Part shown: piece by piece, positions 8,411 to 16,791 of the stretch | How positions within the stretch are numbered: the stretch's first letter is position 1 | How the letters are laid out: the number at the start of each line of letters is the position of its first letter | Origin: Natronobiforma cellulositropha | GTDB taxonomy: Archaea; Halobacteriota; Halobacteria; Halobacteriales; Natrialbaceae | Direction of reading: 5' to 3' | Assembly (NCBI RefSeq): GCF_025629245.1 | Contig: NZ_JANZXN010000008.1 | Span: 1-40,428 of the forward strand | Length of the DNA: 40,428 bases | Translations under genes and position numbers: made by a program | The notes under the pieces: model-generated | What the model was told of the DNA's origin: nothing | The model's database searches: none | What the model saw: only the letters and a program-made list of their open reading frames with translations

Positions 8411-9495
8411 CGGTCCTGACGGCGCTCGCCGCCATCGCCCTGGCGTTCAGCCTCGACTTACTGATCGGCGAACCGCCGACGGCGCTCCACCCGGTCGCGT
8501 GGTTCGGCCGTCTCGTCGCCCTCGTCGACCGCGAGTGGATCGACGACGAGCGCGCCCACAGCGCCATCGGCGTCGCCGTCGCGCTCGCGCTCCCGGTGGC
8601 GGCCGCAGGTGTAGTCTGGTGGCTCGTCGCGGCTGCAGGAGCCGTCTCGTCGATGGCCGAAGCCGTCGCCGCCGCGGTCGTCCTCTTTCTGACCGTCAGC
8701 CTCCGGCGCTTGCTCGATCTGACCCGGGAGGTCGTCGACGCGAGCGAGACGGACCTCGAGAGCGCCCGCGAACGGGCCATCGGTCTCGTCGGCCGAGAGA
8801 CGGACGCCCTCTCACCCGCCGAGATCAGAAGCGCCGCACTCGAGAGCGCCGCCGAGAACCTCGCCGACGGCCTGGTCTCGACGCTGCTCCCGTTCGCGCT
8901 GCTCGCGCCGATCTCGCTCCCACTCGCGGCTGCGGCGGCCGTCTGGGTGAAGGCGGTCAACACGCTCGACTCGATGCTCGGCTACCACTCGAACCCCATC
9001 GGCGCGGCGAGCGCCCGCCTCGACGACCGCGTGATGTGGCTCCCGGCGCGGATCAGCGCCCTCACACTCGCCGTCGCCGCGCTCGACCCGCGGGCGCTCT
9101 CGAGTGCCCGGCGGTGGGCGCGGGTACCCGCCTCGCCGAACTCCGGGTGGCCGATGGCGACGCTCGCGGCGGCGCTCTCGGTCCGCCTCGAGAAACCCGG
9201 CGCGTACGTCCTGAACCCCGACGCGGAGCTACCGACGCCCGACGACGGCACGCGGGCGATCCGACTGGTCGGCCGCGCGGGCGTGCTGGCGGTCGCACTC
9301 GCGGCGGCGCTCGCGGCCGCCGGTCCCGGACTCGAGGCGGCCGTCGTCCCGGTGCTCGAGACGGTCGTCGAGACGCTTACGATGGTCGTCGACGCGCTCG
9401 TGACAGCCGTCGACACCCTGACCGACGTGCTCAGGGCGGCGCTCGAGTGGCTCGCGTCGCTCCCCGGCCGCCTCCGCGAGGCGGTGAGGTGGTGA
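8407..9495 (+). CDS. cbiB: adenosylcobinamide-phosphate synthase CbiB
   Basis: This is a 362-residue integral membrane protein. The N-terminal signature (LDLLIGEPPTALHPVAWFGRLV) is typical of CbiB/CobD. Several hydrophobic helices follow, with a conserved loop SAAENLADGLVSTLLPF and KAVNTLDSMLGYHSNPIGAASARLDD. The enzyme attaches aminopropanol phosphate to adenosylcobyric acid, giving adenosylcobinamide phosphate. The C-terminal 60 residues (Val- and Thr-rich helix) extend beyond the core. The GTG start overlaps the stop of the phosphatase gene, and cobS follows after 4 nt. Confidence 0.92.
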   Translation: MTVLTALAAIALAFSLDLLIGEPPTALHPVAWFGRLVALVDREWIDDERAHSAIGVAVALALPVAAAGVVWWLVAAAGAVSSMAEAVAAAVVLFLTVSLRRLLDLTREVVDASETDLESARERAIGLVGRETDALSPAEIRSAALESAAENLADGLVSTLLPFALLAPISLPLAAAAAVWVKAVNTLDSMLGYHSNPIGAASARLDDRVMWLPARISALTLAVAALDPRALSSARRWARVPASPNSGWPMATLAAALSVRLEKPGAYVLNPDAELPTPDDGTRAIRLVGRAGVLAVALAAALAAAGPGLEAAVVPVLETVVETLTMVVDALVTAVDTLTDVLRAALEWLASLPGRLREAVRW

Positions 9496-9499
9496 GCGG

Positions 9500-10258
9500 A
9501 TGAGAGGGCTCGCTCGAGGCGTACGCGGCGGGGTCGCCTTCCTGACGCGGCTGCCGGTCGACCACCACGAGGGCGACTGGGCGGCGTTTCTCGCCCGGCC
9601 GGTCGTCTTCCCGCTCGTCGGGTTCGGCGTCGGGGTCCTCGCCGCCCTCCCGTTTCTGGCCGCTGGCAGCCTGCCCGCGGCAACCGTCGCGCTCGGCTAC
9701 CTGCTCGCGGTGTACCTGCTGACGGGCGTCCACCACCTCGACGGGGTCGCCGACCTCGGCGACGCGGCGGCCGTCCACGGCGACCCGGCACGCCGCCGGG
9801 CGGCGATGACGGACACGACGACCGGCGTGGGTGCCCTGCTGGCCGTCTCGCTGGTCGTCGCGGGGGTCGCCCTCGGCGGCCTGGCGCTGGCGGGCGCGCC
9901 GCTCCAGATCGCGATCGCCGTCGTCGTCGCGGCCGAAGTCGGGGCGAAACTCGCGATGGCACTGCTGGCCTGCCTCGAGACGGCGACCCACGACGGGATG
10001 GGCGCACGCGTGCTCGAGGCGGCGGACCCGAAGGCGGCGCTCACCCCGCTGGCCGTCGCGCTTCCGGCCGCGGCGCTGGCGTGGCCCCACCCGGCGGCCG
10101 CGGTCGCCCTCGGTGGCGCGCTCTGTGGGGCGTGTCTGCCGTGGGCCTGGGCGCGCCGGAATCTCGAGGGTGTCAGCGGCGACGTCTTCGGCGCGGTCAA
10201 CGAGGTCGGCCGCGTCGCCGGTCTCCACGCGGGGGTGATCGCGTGGACGCTCTGGTGA
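9500..10258 (+). CDS. cobS: adenosylcobinamide-GDP ribazoletransferase CobS
   Basis: This is a 252-residue membrane enzyme with 6-7 predicted helices. The active-site signatures are TGVHHLDGVADLGDAA near residues 75-90 and GVSGDVFGAVNEVGRVAG near the C-terminus. Both carry the Asp and Glu residues expected for the metal-dependent joining of adenosylcobinamide-GDP and alpha-ribazole (phosphate). It acts at the membrane with CbiB. Its last 16 nt overlap the start of cobY. Confidence 0.92.
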   Translation: MRGLARGVRGGVAFLTRLPVDHHEGDWAAFLARPVVFPLVGFGVGVLAALPFLAAGSLPAATVALGYLLAVYLLTGVHHLDGVADLGDAAAVHGDPARRRAAMTDTTTGVGALLAVSLVVAGVALGGLALAGAPLQIAIAVVVAAEVGAKLAMALLACLETATHDGMGARVLEAADPKAALTPLAVALPAAALAWPHPAAAVALGGALCGACLPWAWARRNLEGVSGDVFGAVNEVGRVAGLHAGVIAWTLW

Positions 10259-10833
10259 TGTGCGGCGGTGCCGGGACGCGACTCGAGAGCGACCGCGAGA
10301 AGCCGCTGTATCCGATCGGCGGCGAGGCGATGGTCGAGCGCGTCCTCGGCGCACTCGAGGCGAGCCGTCTCGAGCGGACCTACGCGGCCGTCTCGCCGCA
10401 GGCGCCGGCGACGCAGGCCCACCTCGAGCGCCGCGGCGTCACGTGTATCGAAACCGCGGGGGCGGGCTACGTGAGCGACCTCCTCGATGCGCTGCGCGAC
10501 GAGCGCCTCAGCCCACCCGTGCTGACGGTCGCGGCCGACCTGCCGCTGCTCGAGGGCAGCGTCCTCGACCGGGTGTGTGCGGCGTACGGCCGGGTGCGCG
10601 AGCGGACCGAGAAGCCGCCCTCGCTGACCGTCTGCGTCCCGGTGGCGCTGAAGCGACGGCTGGGAGCCAGCGTCGAGACGACGCTCGAGGGCGGCCACCT
10701 CGCGCCGACGGGCGTGAACGTCGTCGGCGATGGCTCGAGCGAGCGGCAGTTCGAAAGCTACGACCGACGGCTGGCCGTAAACGTGAACAGACGTGCGGAT
10801 GCCCGTCTGGCGGACCGACTGGTGAGTACATGA
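10243..10833 (+). CDS. cobY: adenosylcobinamide-phosphate guanylyltransferase CobY
   Basis: This gene encodes 196 residues, matching the archaeal CobY length. The GTG at 10243 is chosen because it places the nucleotide-binding loop MCGGAGTRLESDREKPLYPIGG at residues 6-27, as in other NTP transferases. Further motifs include TVAADLPLLEG with the metal-binding Asp. CobY transfers GMP from GTP to adenosylcobinamide phosphate and replaces the bacterial CobU in archaea. The start lies inside cobS (16-nt overlap) and the stop overlaps the ATG of a 30-codon ORF. Confidence 0.9.
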   Translation: MDALVMCGGAGTRLESDREKPLYPIGGEAMVERVLGALEASRLERTYAAVSPQAPATQAHLERRGVTCIETAGAGYVSDLLDALRDERLSPPVLTVAADLPLLEGSVLDRVCAAYGRVRERTEKPPSLTVCVPVALKRRLGASVETTLEGGHLAPTGVNVVGDGSSERQFESYDRRLAVNVNRRADARLADRLVST

Positions 10834-10922
10834 GAGCGCGACGAGACGACGAGTACGGACGGTTGCTGAATCGAACCCAGAACGGCGAGCGCAGAGACCC
10901 GGGTGAGCACCCATGCGAGTGA
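10830..10922 (+). CDS. possible 30-residue bridging ORF between cobY and cobT
   Basis: The ATG at 10830 overlaps the cobY stop as ATGA, and the frame ends at 10922, ten bases into cobT (ATG 10913). The product would be a charged, Arg-rich 30-residue peptide without a recognisable motif. Its most likely effect, if translated, is to carry ribosomes across the 79-nt gap between cobY and cobT so that coupling is not broken. It could equally be a chance frame. Confidence 0.3.
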   Translation: MRARRDDEYGRLLNRTQNGERRDPGEHPCE

Positions 10923-11932
10923 TGCTCGCCGCGGGGACGACCGAGACGGGGCTGATCGAGGGGATCAGCGCTGCCGGTGCCTCGCGCGACGTGCTGGCGC
11001 AGACGCCGCCCGCAGACGCCGAGATTCTCGTCTACGGCGAGCCGGTCTGTGCGCCGGTGACGCCGGTGAGTCCGAGCGGGTGTCCGACACCCGCAGCGGT
11101 CACGCGTGCCGTCCGCGAGGTGGTCGGCTTCGAGGTGACCGTCATCGACGCGGGACTCGCCGAGCCGACCGTCGCGCCGACGGTCGACCTCGAGACGGCG
11201 CCCGGAGGCGACATCCGCGAGGCGGTCGCCGTAGCTGATGCAGAAACTGTCTTCGAAGCGGCCGCCCGTCTCGGCGCGAACCTCCCGGAGGAGCGCCTCC
11301 TGATCGGCGAGACGATTCCCGGCGGCACGACGACCGCCCTGGGCGTGACGAGCGCGCTCGGCGAACCGATCGGCGTCTCCTCCTCGCTGGCCGAGAACCC
11401 GCTCGAGCGGAAACGGGCCGTGGTTCGCGAGGGACTCGCGGCGAGCAGTCTCGAGGCGGGCGCCTGCGCGGGTGAGCCACTCGCGGCGATTCGCGCGGTC
11501 GGCGACCCCGTCCAGGCCGCCGTCGCGGGCGTCGTCACGGGCGCACTCGAGTCGGGGACGGCAGTGACGCTCGCGGGCGGGACCCAGCTCGTCGCGGTGG
11601 CCGCACTGGTGCGCCACGCAGGTATCGGAGGACCGCTCTCGCTCGCGACGACCTCGTTCGTCGCCGGGGACCCGGCGGTCGACCTCGAGCGGGCGGCCGA
11701 ACGGTTCGACCTCGAGCTCACGGTGACCGACCCCGGCTTCGACGAGTCGGAGCACGTCTCGATGGCGCGCTACTGTGCCGGGGAAGGAAAGGAGGGCGTC
11801 GCGATGGGCGGGGCGCTCTCGCTCGTCCCCGATGGCGAGCTGGAGACCGTGCGCGACCGCCTCGAGCGCGTCTGTGCGCGCCTCGGAATCGACGGCCGGG
11901 TACCGCTCGAGACGGATGCGGAGGGCGCGTGA
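10913..11932 (+). CDS. cobT: archaeal nicotinate-nucleotide-dependent phosphoribosyltransferase CobT
   Basis: This 339-residue protein matches the archaeal UPF0284/TIGR00303 group, which is distantly related to bacterial CobT. Signatures are MLAAGTTETGLIEGISAAG at the N-terminus, GETIPGGTTTALGV near residue 140 and LAGGTQLVAVAAL near 223. It activates the lower-ligand base by moving phosphoribose from nicotinate mononucleotide, giving alpha-ribazole phosphate. The ATG follows the bridging ORF, and the TGA overlaps the GTG of the next gene (GTGA). Confidence 0.88.
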   Translation: MRVMLAAGTTETGLIEGISAAGASRDVLAQTPPADAEILVYGEPVCAPVTPVSPSGCPTPAAVTRAVREVVGFEVTVIDAGLAEPTVAPTVDLETAPGGDIREAVAVADAETVFEAAARLGANLPEERLLIGETIPGGTTTALGVTSALGEPIGVSSSLAENPLERKRAVVREGLAASSLEAGACAGEPLAAIRAVGDPVQAAVAGVVTGALESGTAVTLAGGTQLVAVAALVRHAGIGGPLSLATTSFVAGDPAVDLERAAERFDLELTVTDPGFDESEHVSMARYCAGEGKEGVAMGGALSLVPDGELETVRDRLERVCARLGIDGRVPLETDAEGA

Positions 11933-12963
11933 ACCGCGAGGCGGTCGGGCGGACCGAACGGGTCCCCCACGGCGGCGAGAGCGACCCCGCGGTACTCGAC
12001 TTCAGCGCGAACGTCAACCCCCGCACGCCGCCGGGCGTCGAGGCGGTCTACCGCGAGGCGCTCGAGCGCTCCCGGCGCTACCCGGACGACGAGTACCGCG
12101 AATACCGCGAGGCGGCGGGGGCCTACGTCGGCTGTTCGCCCGAGGAGGTGATTCCGACACCCGGTGGGCTGGCGGCGATCAGGCTGGCCATCGAGACGAC
12201 GGTCGAGGCGGGCGACACCGTCCTGGTGCCGTACCCGAGTTTCGGCGAGTACGCCCGCGAGGTGCGCCTCCAGGGGGCGACGCCGGTATTCGTCCGTCAC
12301 GACGACATCCTCGAGTGCGAGCCGGCGGGCCACGCGCTCGCGGTCGTCTGTACGCCGAACAACCCGACCGGCGAGTGTGCGCCCGCGGCTAAATTGCGCC
12401 GGTACGCCGCGCGCTGTCGCGAGGCGGGGACGACGCTGCTCGTCGACGAGGCGTTTCTGGGGTTCACCGACGAGCCGACGCTCGCGGGCGAAGACGGCGT
12501 GATCGTCGCGCGCTCGCTCACCAAACTCTTCGGCCTGCCCGGCCTGCGCGCCGGCTTCGCGGTGGCGAGTGGAGACCAGCGCGAGGCACTCGAGCGCGCC
12601 CGGCCCGCCTGGAACCTCGGTACGCCCGCCGCGATGGTCGGCACACACTGCCTGCGCCAGGAGGCGTTCGTCCGGGAGACGCGGACGACGGTCGCACGCG
12701 AGCGTGCGAGACTGCGTGGGGCGCTCGAGCGCCGGTTCGACGTCTCCCCCTCCGACGCACCGTTTCTGCTCTGTGAACTCACGGCGGCCGATCCACTGGC
12801 CGACGAGCGAGCGCCGGTGGCGGCGCTGTGTGCGTCTGCGCGCGAGGCGGGGGTCGCCCTCCGCGACGCCCGGACCTTCCGCGGTCTCGATTCCCACGTC
12901 CGCGTCGCCGTGAAAGACCGGGCGGCGAACGGCCGGCTACTCGAGGTGCTCGTCGGTGAGTGA
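11929..12963 (+). CDS. cobD: threonine-phosphate decarboxylase-type PLP enzyme
   Basis: This gene encodes 344 residues with the class I/II aminotransferase fold. The sequence begins HGGESDPAVLDFSANVNPRTPP, as in CobD and histidinol-phosphate aminotransferases. CTPNNPTGE, LVDEAFLGFT and SLTKLFGLPGLRAGF give the PLP Asp and Lys sites. In a cobalamin operon the expected role is decarboxylation of L-threonine phosphate to aminopropanol phosphate, the side chain used by CbiB. Histidinol-phosphate aminotransferase is the alternative, made less likely by context. The GTG start overlaps cobT, and the gene overlaps cbiZ by 8 nt. Confidence 0.87.
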   Translation: MNREAVGRTERVPHGGESDPAVLDFSANVNPRTPPGVEAVYREALERSRRYPDDEYREYREAAGAYVGCSPEEVIPTPGGLAAIRLAIETTVEAGDTVLVPYPSFGEYAREVRLQGATPVFVRHDDILECEPAGHALAVVCTPNNPTGECAPAAKLRRYAARCREAGTTLLVDEAFLGFTDEPTLAGEDGVIVARSLTKLFGLPGLRAGFAVASGDQREALERARPAWNLGTPAAMVGTHCLRQEAFVRETRTTVARERARLRGALERRFDVSPSDAPFLLCELTAADPLADERAPVAALCASAREAGVALRDARTFRGLDSHVRVAVKDRAANGRLLEVLVGE

Positions 12964-13669
12964 GCGACTCGAGGCGACGGTCAGCGAGGGGGTGCTCCAG
13001 CTCCGACGGCCGGGGACCGAGTGGCTCTCGACCGGGTGGAACGGCGGCCGCGAGCGCGCGCCAGCCGTCTACAACGTCTCCGTTCCGGAGGGCTGGCACT
13101 GCGAGCGACTCGCCCCCTACGTCGAGGCGCGACTCGAGCGGGCCGGATTCGACGAGGCGGGACCCGTCCTGCTGACCGGCGTCGACCTCGAGCACGCCCG
13201 CGGTGCACGCTGTGGTCCCGTCACGGCCTACGCGACGGCGGGCGTCTCGAACCCCGCCGCGCTGCCGATGGAGCCTCCCGGTGGAGCGCTGCCGGACGGG
13301 CGGGTCGAACCCACGGCCGGGACGGTCAACCTGGTCGTCTTCACCACGCGAGCGCTCGCGGCGGGTGCGCTCGCGAACCTGGTGGCGGCCGCCGCGGAGG
13401 CGAAGGCGGCGACGCTGCTCGCGGCGACTGGGATACCGGGAACGACGACCGACGCGGTCGTCGTGGGCCACGACCCGGACGGGCGGACGGGCGAGTTCTC
13501 GGGCAGCGCGACGGCCGTCGGCGCGGCGACGCGCGCCTGCGTTCGCGAGACCGTGCTGGCGTCGCTGCGCTCGCGCTACGGCGACCTCGAGCGAGCGGCT
13601 GAGGCGGCGTCGGACGCACCCTACGGCACCTCGACCGACGTCGAGGCGAGCGTCGTTCGACTCGAGTGA
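12956..13669 (+). CDS. cbiZ: adenosylcobinamide amidohydrolase CbiZ
   Basis: This gene encodes 237 residues from GTG 12956. The CbiZ/DUF105 pattern is visible in YNVSVPEGW, LTGVDLEHARGARCGPVTAYATAGVSNPA, GTVNLVVFTTRALAAGALANLVAAAAEAKAATL and a GIPGTTTDAVVVGH loop. CbiZ removes the aminopropanol side chain from imported (adenosyl)cobinamide to give cobyric acid, which re-enters the pathway at CbiB. Its position as last gene shows that the operon covers both late synthesis and salvage. The product appears cytosolic. Confidence 0.9.
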   Translation: MSERLEATVSEGVLQLRRPGTEWLSTGWNGGRERAPAVYNVSVPEGWHCERLAPYVEARLERAGFDEAGPVLLTGVDLEHARGARCGPVTAYATAGVSNPAALPMEPPGGALPDGRVEPTAGTVNLVVFTTRALAAGALANLVAAAAEAKAATLLAATGIPGTTTDAVVVGHDPDGRTGEFSGSATAVGAATRACVRETVLASLRSRYGDLERAAEAASDAPYGTSTDVEASVVRLE

Positions 13670-13710
13670 GAAACCGTCTTCGGCGGCGAGCGCGTAGTCA
13701 CGCTCGAGCG

Positions 13711-14124
13711 ATGAGTGATCCCGACGAGAGCGGCGCGGACCCGCGTGTCATCCGCTCGCTCGCGGTAACGACGGCGGACGTCCTCGACGCGTTCGTCTAC
13801 ACGCGCGAGAACCCGGCGACCGCGGTGGTGCGCGTCACGCCGCCGTTTCACGGCCGGATGCGCGCTCGGCTCCACGTCTACGTCAGCGACGACGCGGGCG
13901 AGACCGGCGCGCTCCACCTCGAGCCAGCGGCGTTGCTCGAGGACGACGTGGTGGCGGCCTACCCCGCGCCCGCGGCCGGAGCGGGAGACGCCGAACCCGC
14001 GGGTGCGCGCTACGCCGATGCCGTCGACGCCTGGCGCGAGCGCGCACGGGAGGCGCTGGTGGAGACGGTGACGCTCGAGACCGCCGCTGGCGAACACGAG
14101 GTCACGGTGGCCCGACTCGGCTGA
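13711..14124 (+). CDS. hypothetical protein next to the cobalamin operon
   Basis: This gene encodes 137 residues from ATG 13711 (MSDPDESG). A stretch around AVVRVTPPFHGRMRARLHVYVSDDAGETGALHLEP looks like a compact alpha/beta domain. It is followed by an Ala/Gly/Pro-rich linker and a helix. I do not recognise the family. It starts 41 nt after cbiZ on the same strand, so read-through from the cobalamin operon is likely, but nothing in the sequence shows a cobalamin role. Confidence 0.65.
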   Translation: MSDPDESGADPRVIRSLAVTTADVLDAFVYTRENPATAVVRVTPPFHGRMRARLHVYVSDDAGETGALHLEPAALLEDDVVAAYPAPAAGAGDAEPAGARYADAVDAWRERAREALVETVTLETAAGEHEVTVARLG

Positions 14125-14206
14125 GTCCACGGCACCGCGTCACCTCCCACGTTCACTTTCACTCCCCTTGGCTCGGATTGACGTGGGACCGTTCCAATCG
14201 AGGAGT

Positions 14207-14395
14207 ATGAACCTGTGTGTGGAGGGGCGTGAGAGCGAGCCGGGAGCCACCGGGACGAGCGACGGGCGACGACGCATCGACGTGACCGACGTCCACGCCG
14301 CGGGCGTGGCCGCCTACGCCCGCGAGTGTGTCGGCTCGACCGCCGTCTCACTCGAGCACCGCGGCGCACGGACGTACCTCGTCGTCGACGAGTAG
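14207..14395 (+). CDS. hypothetical small protein
   Basis: This gene encodes 62 residues from ATG 14207 (MNLCVEG). The second half (RIDVTDVHAAGVAAYARECVGSTAVSLEHRGARTYLVVDE) looks like a small alpha/beta unit with codon use normal for the window. No family is recognised. It lies 82 nt after the preceding unknown gene and 81 nt before the FAH-family gene. An upstream TTG in frame is an unlikely alternative start. Confidence 0.5.
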   Translation: MNLCVEGRESEPGATGTSDGRRRIDVTDVHAAGVAAYARECVGSTAVSLEHRGARTYLVVDE

Positions 14396-14476
14396 TTCTC
14401 GAGCGAGCGGCGGCGCTCGGGCGGAAAAACCGACGCCAACCGCCACAGCTACGTCACGACGGCCGAGAGTGAGCGC

Positions 14477-15217
14477 ATGCGACTCGCACGACTCGCGACG
14501 CCGACGGGACCGGTGGCCGGCCGTTACGAAGACGGCGTGGTCTACGCCGACGACGGGGCGTACACCGTCGGCGTCGACGGGCCGTTACTCCCGCCGTGTG
14601 CGCCCTCGGCGCTCTACTGCGTCGGGCGCAACTACGCGGCGACGCTCGAGCAGATGGCGTACGACAGGCCGGCAGAACCAGACTTCTTCATCAAGCCGCC
14701 GACGGCGCTCGTCGGTCACGAGGCGGCGATTCCGTACCCGACGTTCACCGAGGAACTGACGTACGCAGGGGAACTCGCGGCGGTGATCGGCCAGCGCTGT
14801 CGGGCACTGACACCCGAAGACGTGCCGGCGGTCGTCCGCGGCTACACCGTGTTGAACGACGTCGACGCGCTCGATCAGCAGGGGCGCACCGCCCGCAAGG
14901 CCTTCGATGGGTCGGCCCCGCTCGGTCCCTGGATCGAGACCGACGTCGATCCGACGGCGCTCGAGATGTGGACCGACGTGGCCGGAGAGCGCCGCCAGGA
15001 GGCCTCGACCGCGCAGATGCTGTTCGACCCGTTCGAGGTGGTCGCCTTCCTCTCCGAGCGGTTCACCCTGCGGCCGGGTGACGTCGTCGCGTTCGGGAGT
15101 CCGGCGAACCCGGGCCTGCTCGAGCCAGGCCAGACGGTCGAGATCACCTACGAGGGCGTGGGAACGCTGCGGAACACGGTCGCCGAGACGGGACTCGAGG
15201 CGACAGCGCGCTTCTGA
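14477..15217 (+). CDS. fumarylacetoacetate hydrolase (FAH) family protein
   Basis: This is a 246-residue single FAH domain. YCVGRNYAATLEQM, PDFFIKPPTALVGHEAAIPYP and FTLRPGDVVAFGSPANPG are the family landmarks. The metal site is normally built from Glu-x-Glu and a later Asp. Here the first position is Ala97 (TYAGELAAVIG keeps only Glu99), while the Asp of NDVDALDQQ remains. The family includes hydrolases, decarboxylases and isomerases of keto acids, so the reaction cannot be assigned. It may be a subfamily with altered metal binding. The next gene converges from the other strand, 27 nt away. Confidence 0.8.
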   Translation: MRLARLATPTGPVAGRYEDGVVYADDGAYTVGVDGPLLPPCAPSALYCVGRNYAATLEQMAYDRPAEPDFFIKPPTALVGHEAAIPYPTFTEELTYAGELAAVIGQRCRALTPEDVPAVVRGYTVLNDVDALDQQGRTARKAFDGSAPLGPWIETDVDPTALEMWTDVAGERRQEASTAQMLFDPFEVVAFLSERFTLRPGDVVAFGSPANPGLLEPGQTVEITYEGVGTLRNTVAETGLEATARF

Positions 15218-15244
15218 GGGCGGCCAAGACGGACGCGGACCGGT

Positions 15245-15643
15245 TCAGGTCTCGTGACGGATGCCGTAGGTGATCGCCACCTCCGCGATCCGCCACTCGC
15301 CGTCGACGCGACGGAAGGTGTCGTCGTAGCGCGCCTGCGTGAAGGAGACGCCGTCTTCGGTCTGGGCGAGCAAGAGGAGGTACCAGCGGCCGGTCGCCTC
15401 GTCGCCGTCGACCTCGACGACCGGGTTCGTCACGAGGTGGGCCGACCGCTCGAAGGCGGCGTCGAAGACCTCGGTGGCGAACGCCGCGAGTTCGTCCGTC
15501 CCCTCGTAGACGTCGACGTCGCCGCGGACGAACCGGCCGTCGTCGGTGAACAGCGAGACCCAGGCGTCGTAGGCGCCGCTGTCGATGGTGAAACAGTACT
15601 CGTGTTTGAGCCGTTCGATGGCCCGAGCGTCGGTTTCGGACAT
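15245..15643 (-). CDS. SnoaL-like/NTF2-fold protein
   Basis: This gene encodes 132 residues that fit a SnoaL-like NTF2 cone domain. An N-terminal helix pair (AIERLKHEYCFTIDSGAYDAWVSLFTDDGRFV) is followed by curved strands containing HLVTNPVVEVDGDEATGRWYLLLL and a final VDGEWRIAEVAI. Such proteins act as small-molecule isomerases, dehydratases or binding proteins, and the aromatic-ring-dioxygenase beta subunit shares the fold. No substrate can be proposed. It is a single-gene unit flanked by unrelated genes. Confidence 0.8.
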   Translation of the reverse strand: MSETDARAIERLKHEYCFTIDSGAYDAWVSLFTDDGRFVRGDVDVYEGTDELAAFATEVFDAAFERSAHLVTNPVVEVDGDEATGRWYLLLLAQTEDGVSFTQARYDDTFRRVDGEWRIAEVAITYGIRHET

Positions 15644-15787
15644 ACCTCCCAGACGACGACCGAGGGCTATAACGGTGGCAGATTTCGGGTCGGGTGTCTG
15701 GTGGTGTGAGCGGAGCGCTCGAGTCTCCCCCCGTTACCGCCGGCCGAAAGGACCCACAGTTATCGTCCCCCGAGCGAACGGACAGGT

Positions 15788-15949
15788 ATGAGTGATACGG
15801 GAAACGACGGGATGGAACTCGGGGCGGGCATGGCCATCGGCGTCTCGCTCGGCATCTCGCTCGGCATCCTGACCGACAACCTGGCGCTGTGGCTCCCGGT
15901 CGGTGTCGCGATGGGTGTGGCGTTCGGCGCGGCCTGGAGCCAGGGGTGA
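15788..15949 (+). CDS. small glycine-rich membrane protein
   Basis: This gene encodes 53 residues from ATG 15788 (MSDTGNDG). After nine polar residues there are two short hydrophobic segments with a Gly-every-four pattern (GAGMAIGVSLGISLGIL, then LWLPVGVAMGVAFGAAW). This is a glycine-zipper arrangement that favours tight helix packing in a membrane. A TTAT motif about 30 nt before the ATG could be its promoter. Similar tiny proteins are common in haloarchaea and uncharacterised. Its stop lies 1 nt before the end of the convergent regulator gene. Confidence 0.6.
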   Translation: MSDTGNDGMELGAGMAIGVSLGISLGILTDNLALWLPVGVAMGVAFGAAWSQG

Positions 15950-15950
15950 G

Positions 15951-16742
15951 CTACTCGAGCGACCCGGTCTCGAGCGGTGTCGCTTCCTCCCAGTAGCGCT
16001 CGTAGGTCTCTCGAGCCCACGCCGTGACCGCCGGGTGGTCGGTGTCGAGTGAGGCCTGCAAGACGCCGTCGTCGTCGCGTAACAGCAGGTGGGCGTGGCG
16101 GTCGGTGATCGTCAGCGCGAGCGGGATCTCGCCGTCGAAGCGGCGTATTTCGGCGGTGTCGGCGGCGACGAGGTCCCGCAAGCCCCGGCGGAGTGTCGCG
16201 TCGTCTGCGACGGCGTCGAGGGCGTCGGCCGAGAAGACGCCGGAGACGGTGAGTCCCTCCTCGAGCGCGCGGCGTCTGGCACGCTCGAGCGTACGGTCGT
16301 TGAAGGCGTAGGAGACGAGCGAGAGCCGGTCGGTGTGGGCGGTGAGGTCGCTCACGCGGTCGACGGGCGCGGTCGGCCGGGTTCGGCTGGGGACGGTGAC
16401 CGTCGCCTCGCGCAACGCGCGCAAATCGACGTCCATCACCTCGGTCGGCAGCCAGGCGACGACCTCGCGGAGTCGCAGTTCCGTCTCGACGATCTCGCGG
16501 AGGTCGGTGATGCCGGCCGCGACGAGTCTGCCCGTCGCGCTCGCCTCGTAGCCGTCGTCGGTCCGGGTGATCCACGCCCGCTCCTCGAAGTCACGCAGGA
16601 TGCGCCCGAGCGTCGGCTGTGACGCGCCGGTCGCCGCCTCGAGTTCACGCCGGGTGTATCGGCCGCCCGCGAGCGTCTCGAGGACAGCGACGCGGTTCGC
16701 CGAGAGGGCGAGAAACTCGATCTCCTCGAGTGCGTCGTCCAT
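15951..16742 (-). CDS. HTH transcription regulator with FilR1/DUF1724-type sensor domain
   Basis: This gene encodes 263 residues. Residues about 5-80 form a winged helix-turn-helix (NRVAVLETLAGGRYTRRELEAATGASQPTLGRILRDFEERAWITR). Residues about 120-255 match the FilR1 (DUF1724) sensor region found in many archaeal regulators (DRLSLVSYAFNDRTLERARRRALEEGLTVSGVFSADALDAV and ALTITDRHAHLLLRDDDG). It is transcribed away from the DMT transporter gene. A palindrome 50-66 nt upstream of its own start is the likely operator, which would allow self-regulation and control of the transporter. Confidence 0.82.
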   Translation of the reverse strand: MDDALEEIEFLALSANRVAVLETLAGGRYTRRELEAATGASQPTLGRILRDFEERAWITRTDDGYEASATGRLVAAGITDLREIVETELRLREVVAWLPTEVMDVDLRALREATVTVPSRTRPTAPVDRVSDLTAHTDRLSLVSYAFNDRTLERARRRALEEGLTVSGVFSADALDAVADDATLRRGLRDLVAADTAEIRRFDGEIPLALTITDRHAHLLLRDDDGVLQASLDTDHPAVTAWARETYERYWEEATPLETGSLE

Positions 16743-16791
16743 GTCTCGCCGTTACACCCGGGAGACGAAGGGCGTTTCGAACTGTGAATTC

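Noticed and set aside
8982-10914. Long minus-strand frames across the cobalamin operon
   Set aside because: They are Arg/Ala/Ser-rich, as expected for the complement of high-GC coding DNA. The plus-strand genes are well-known families.
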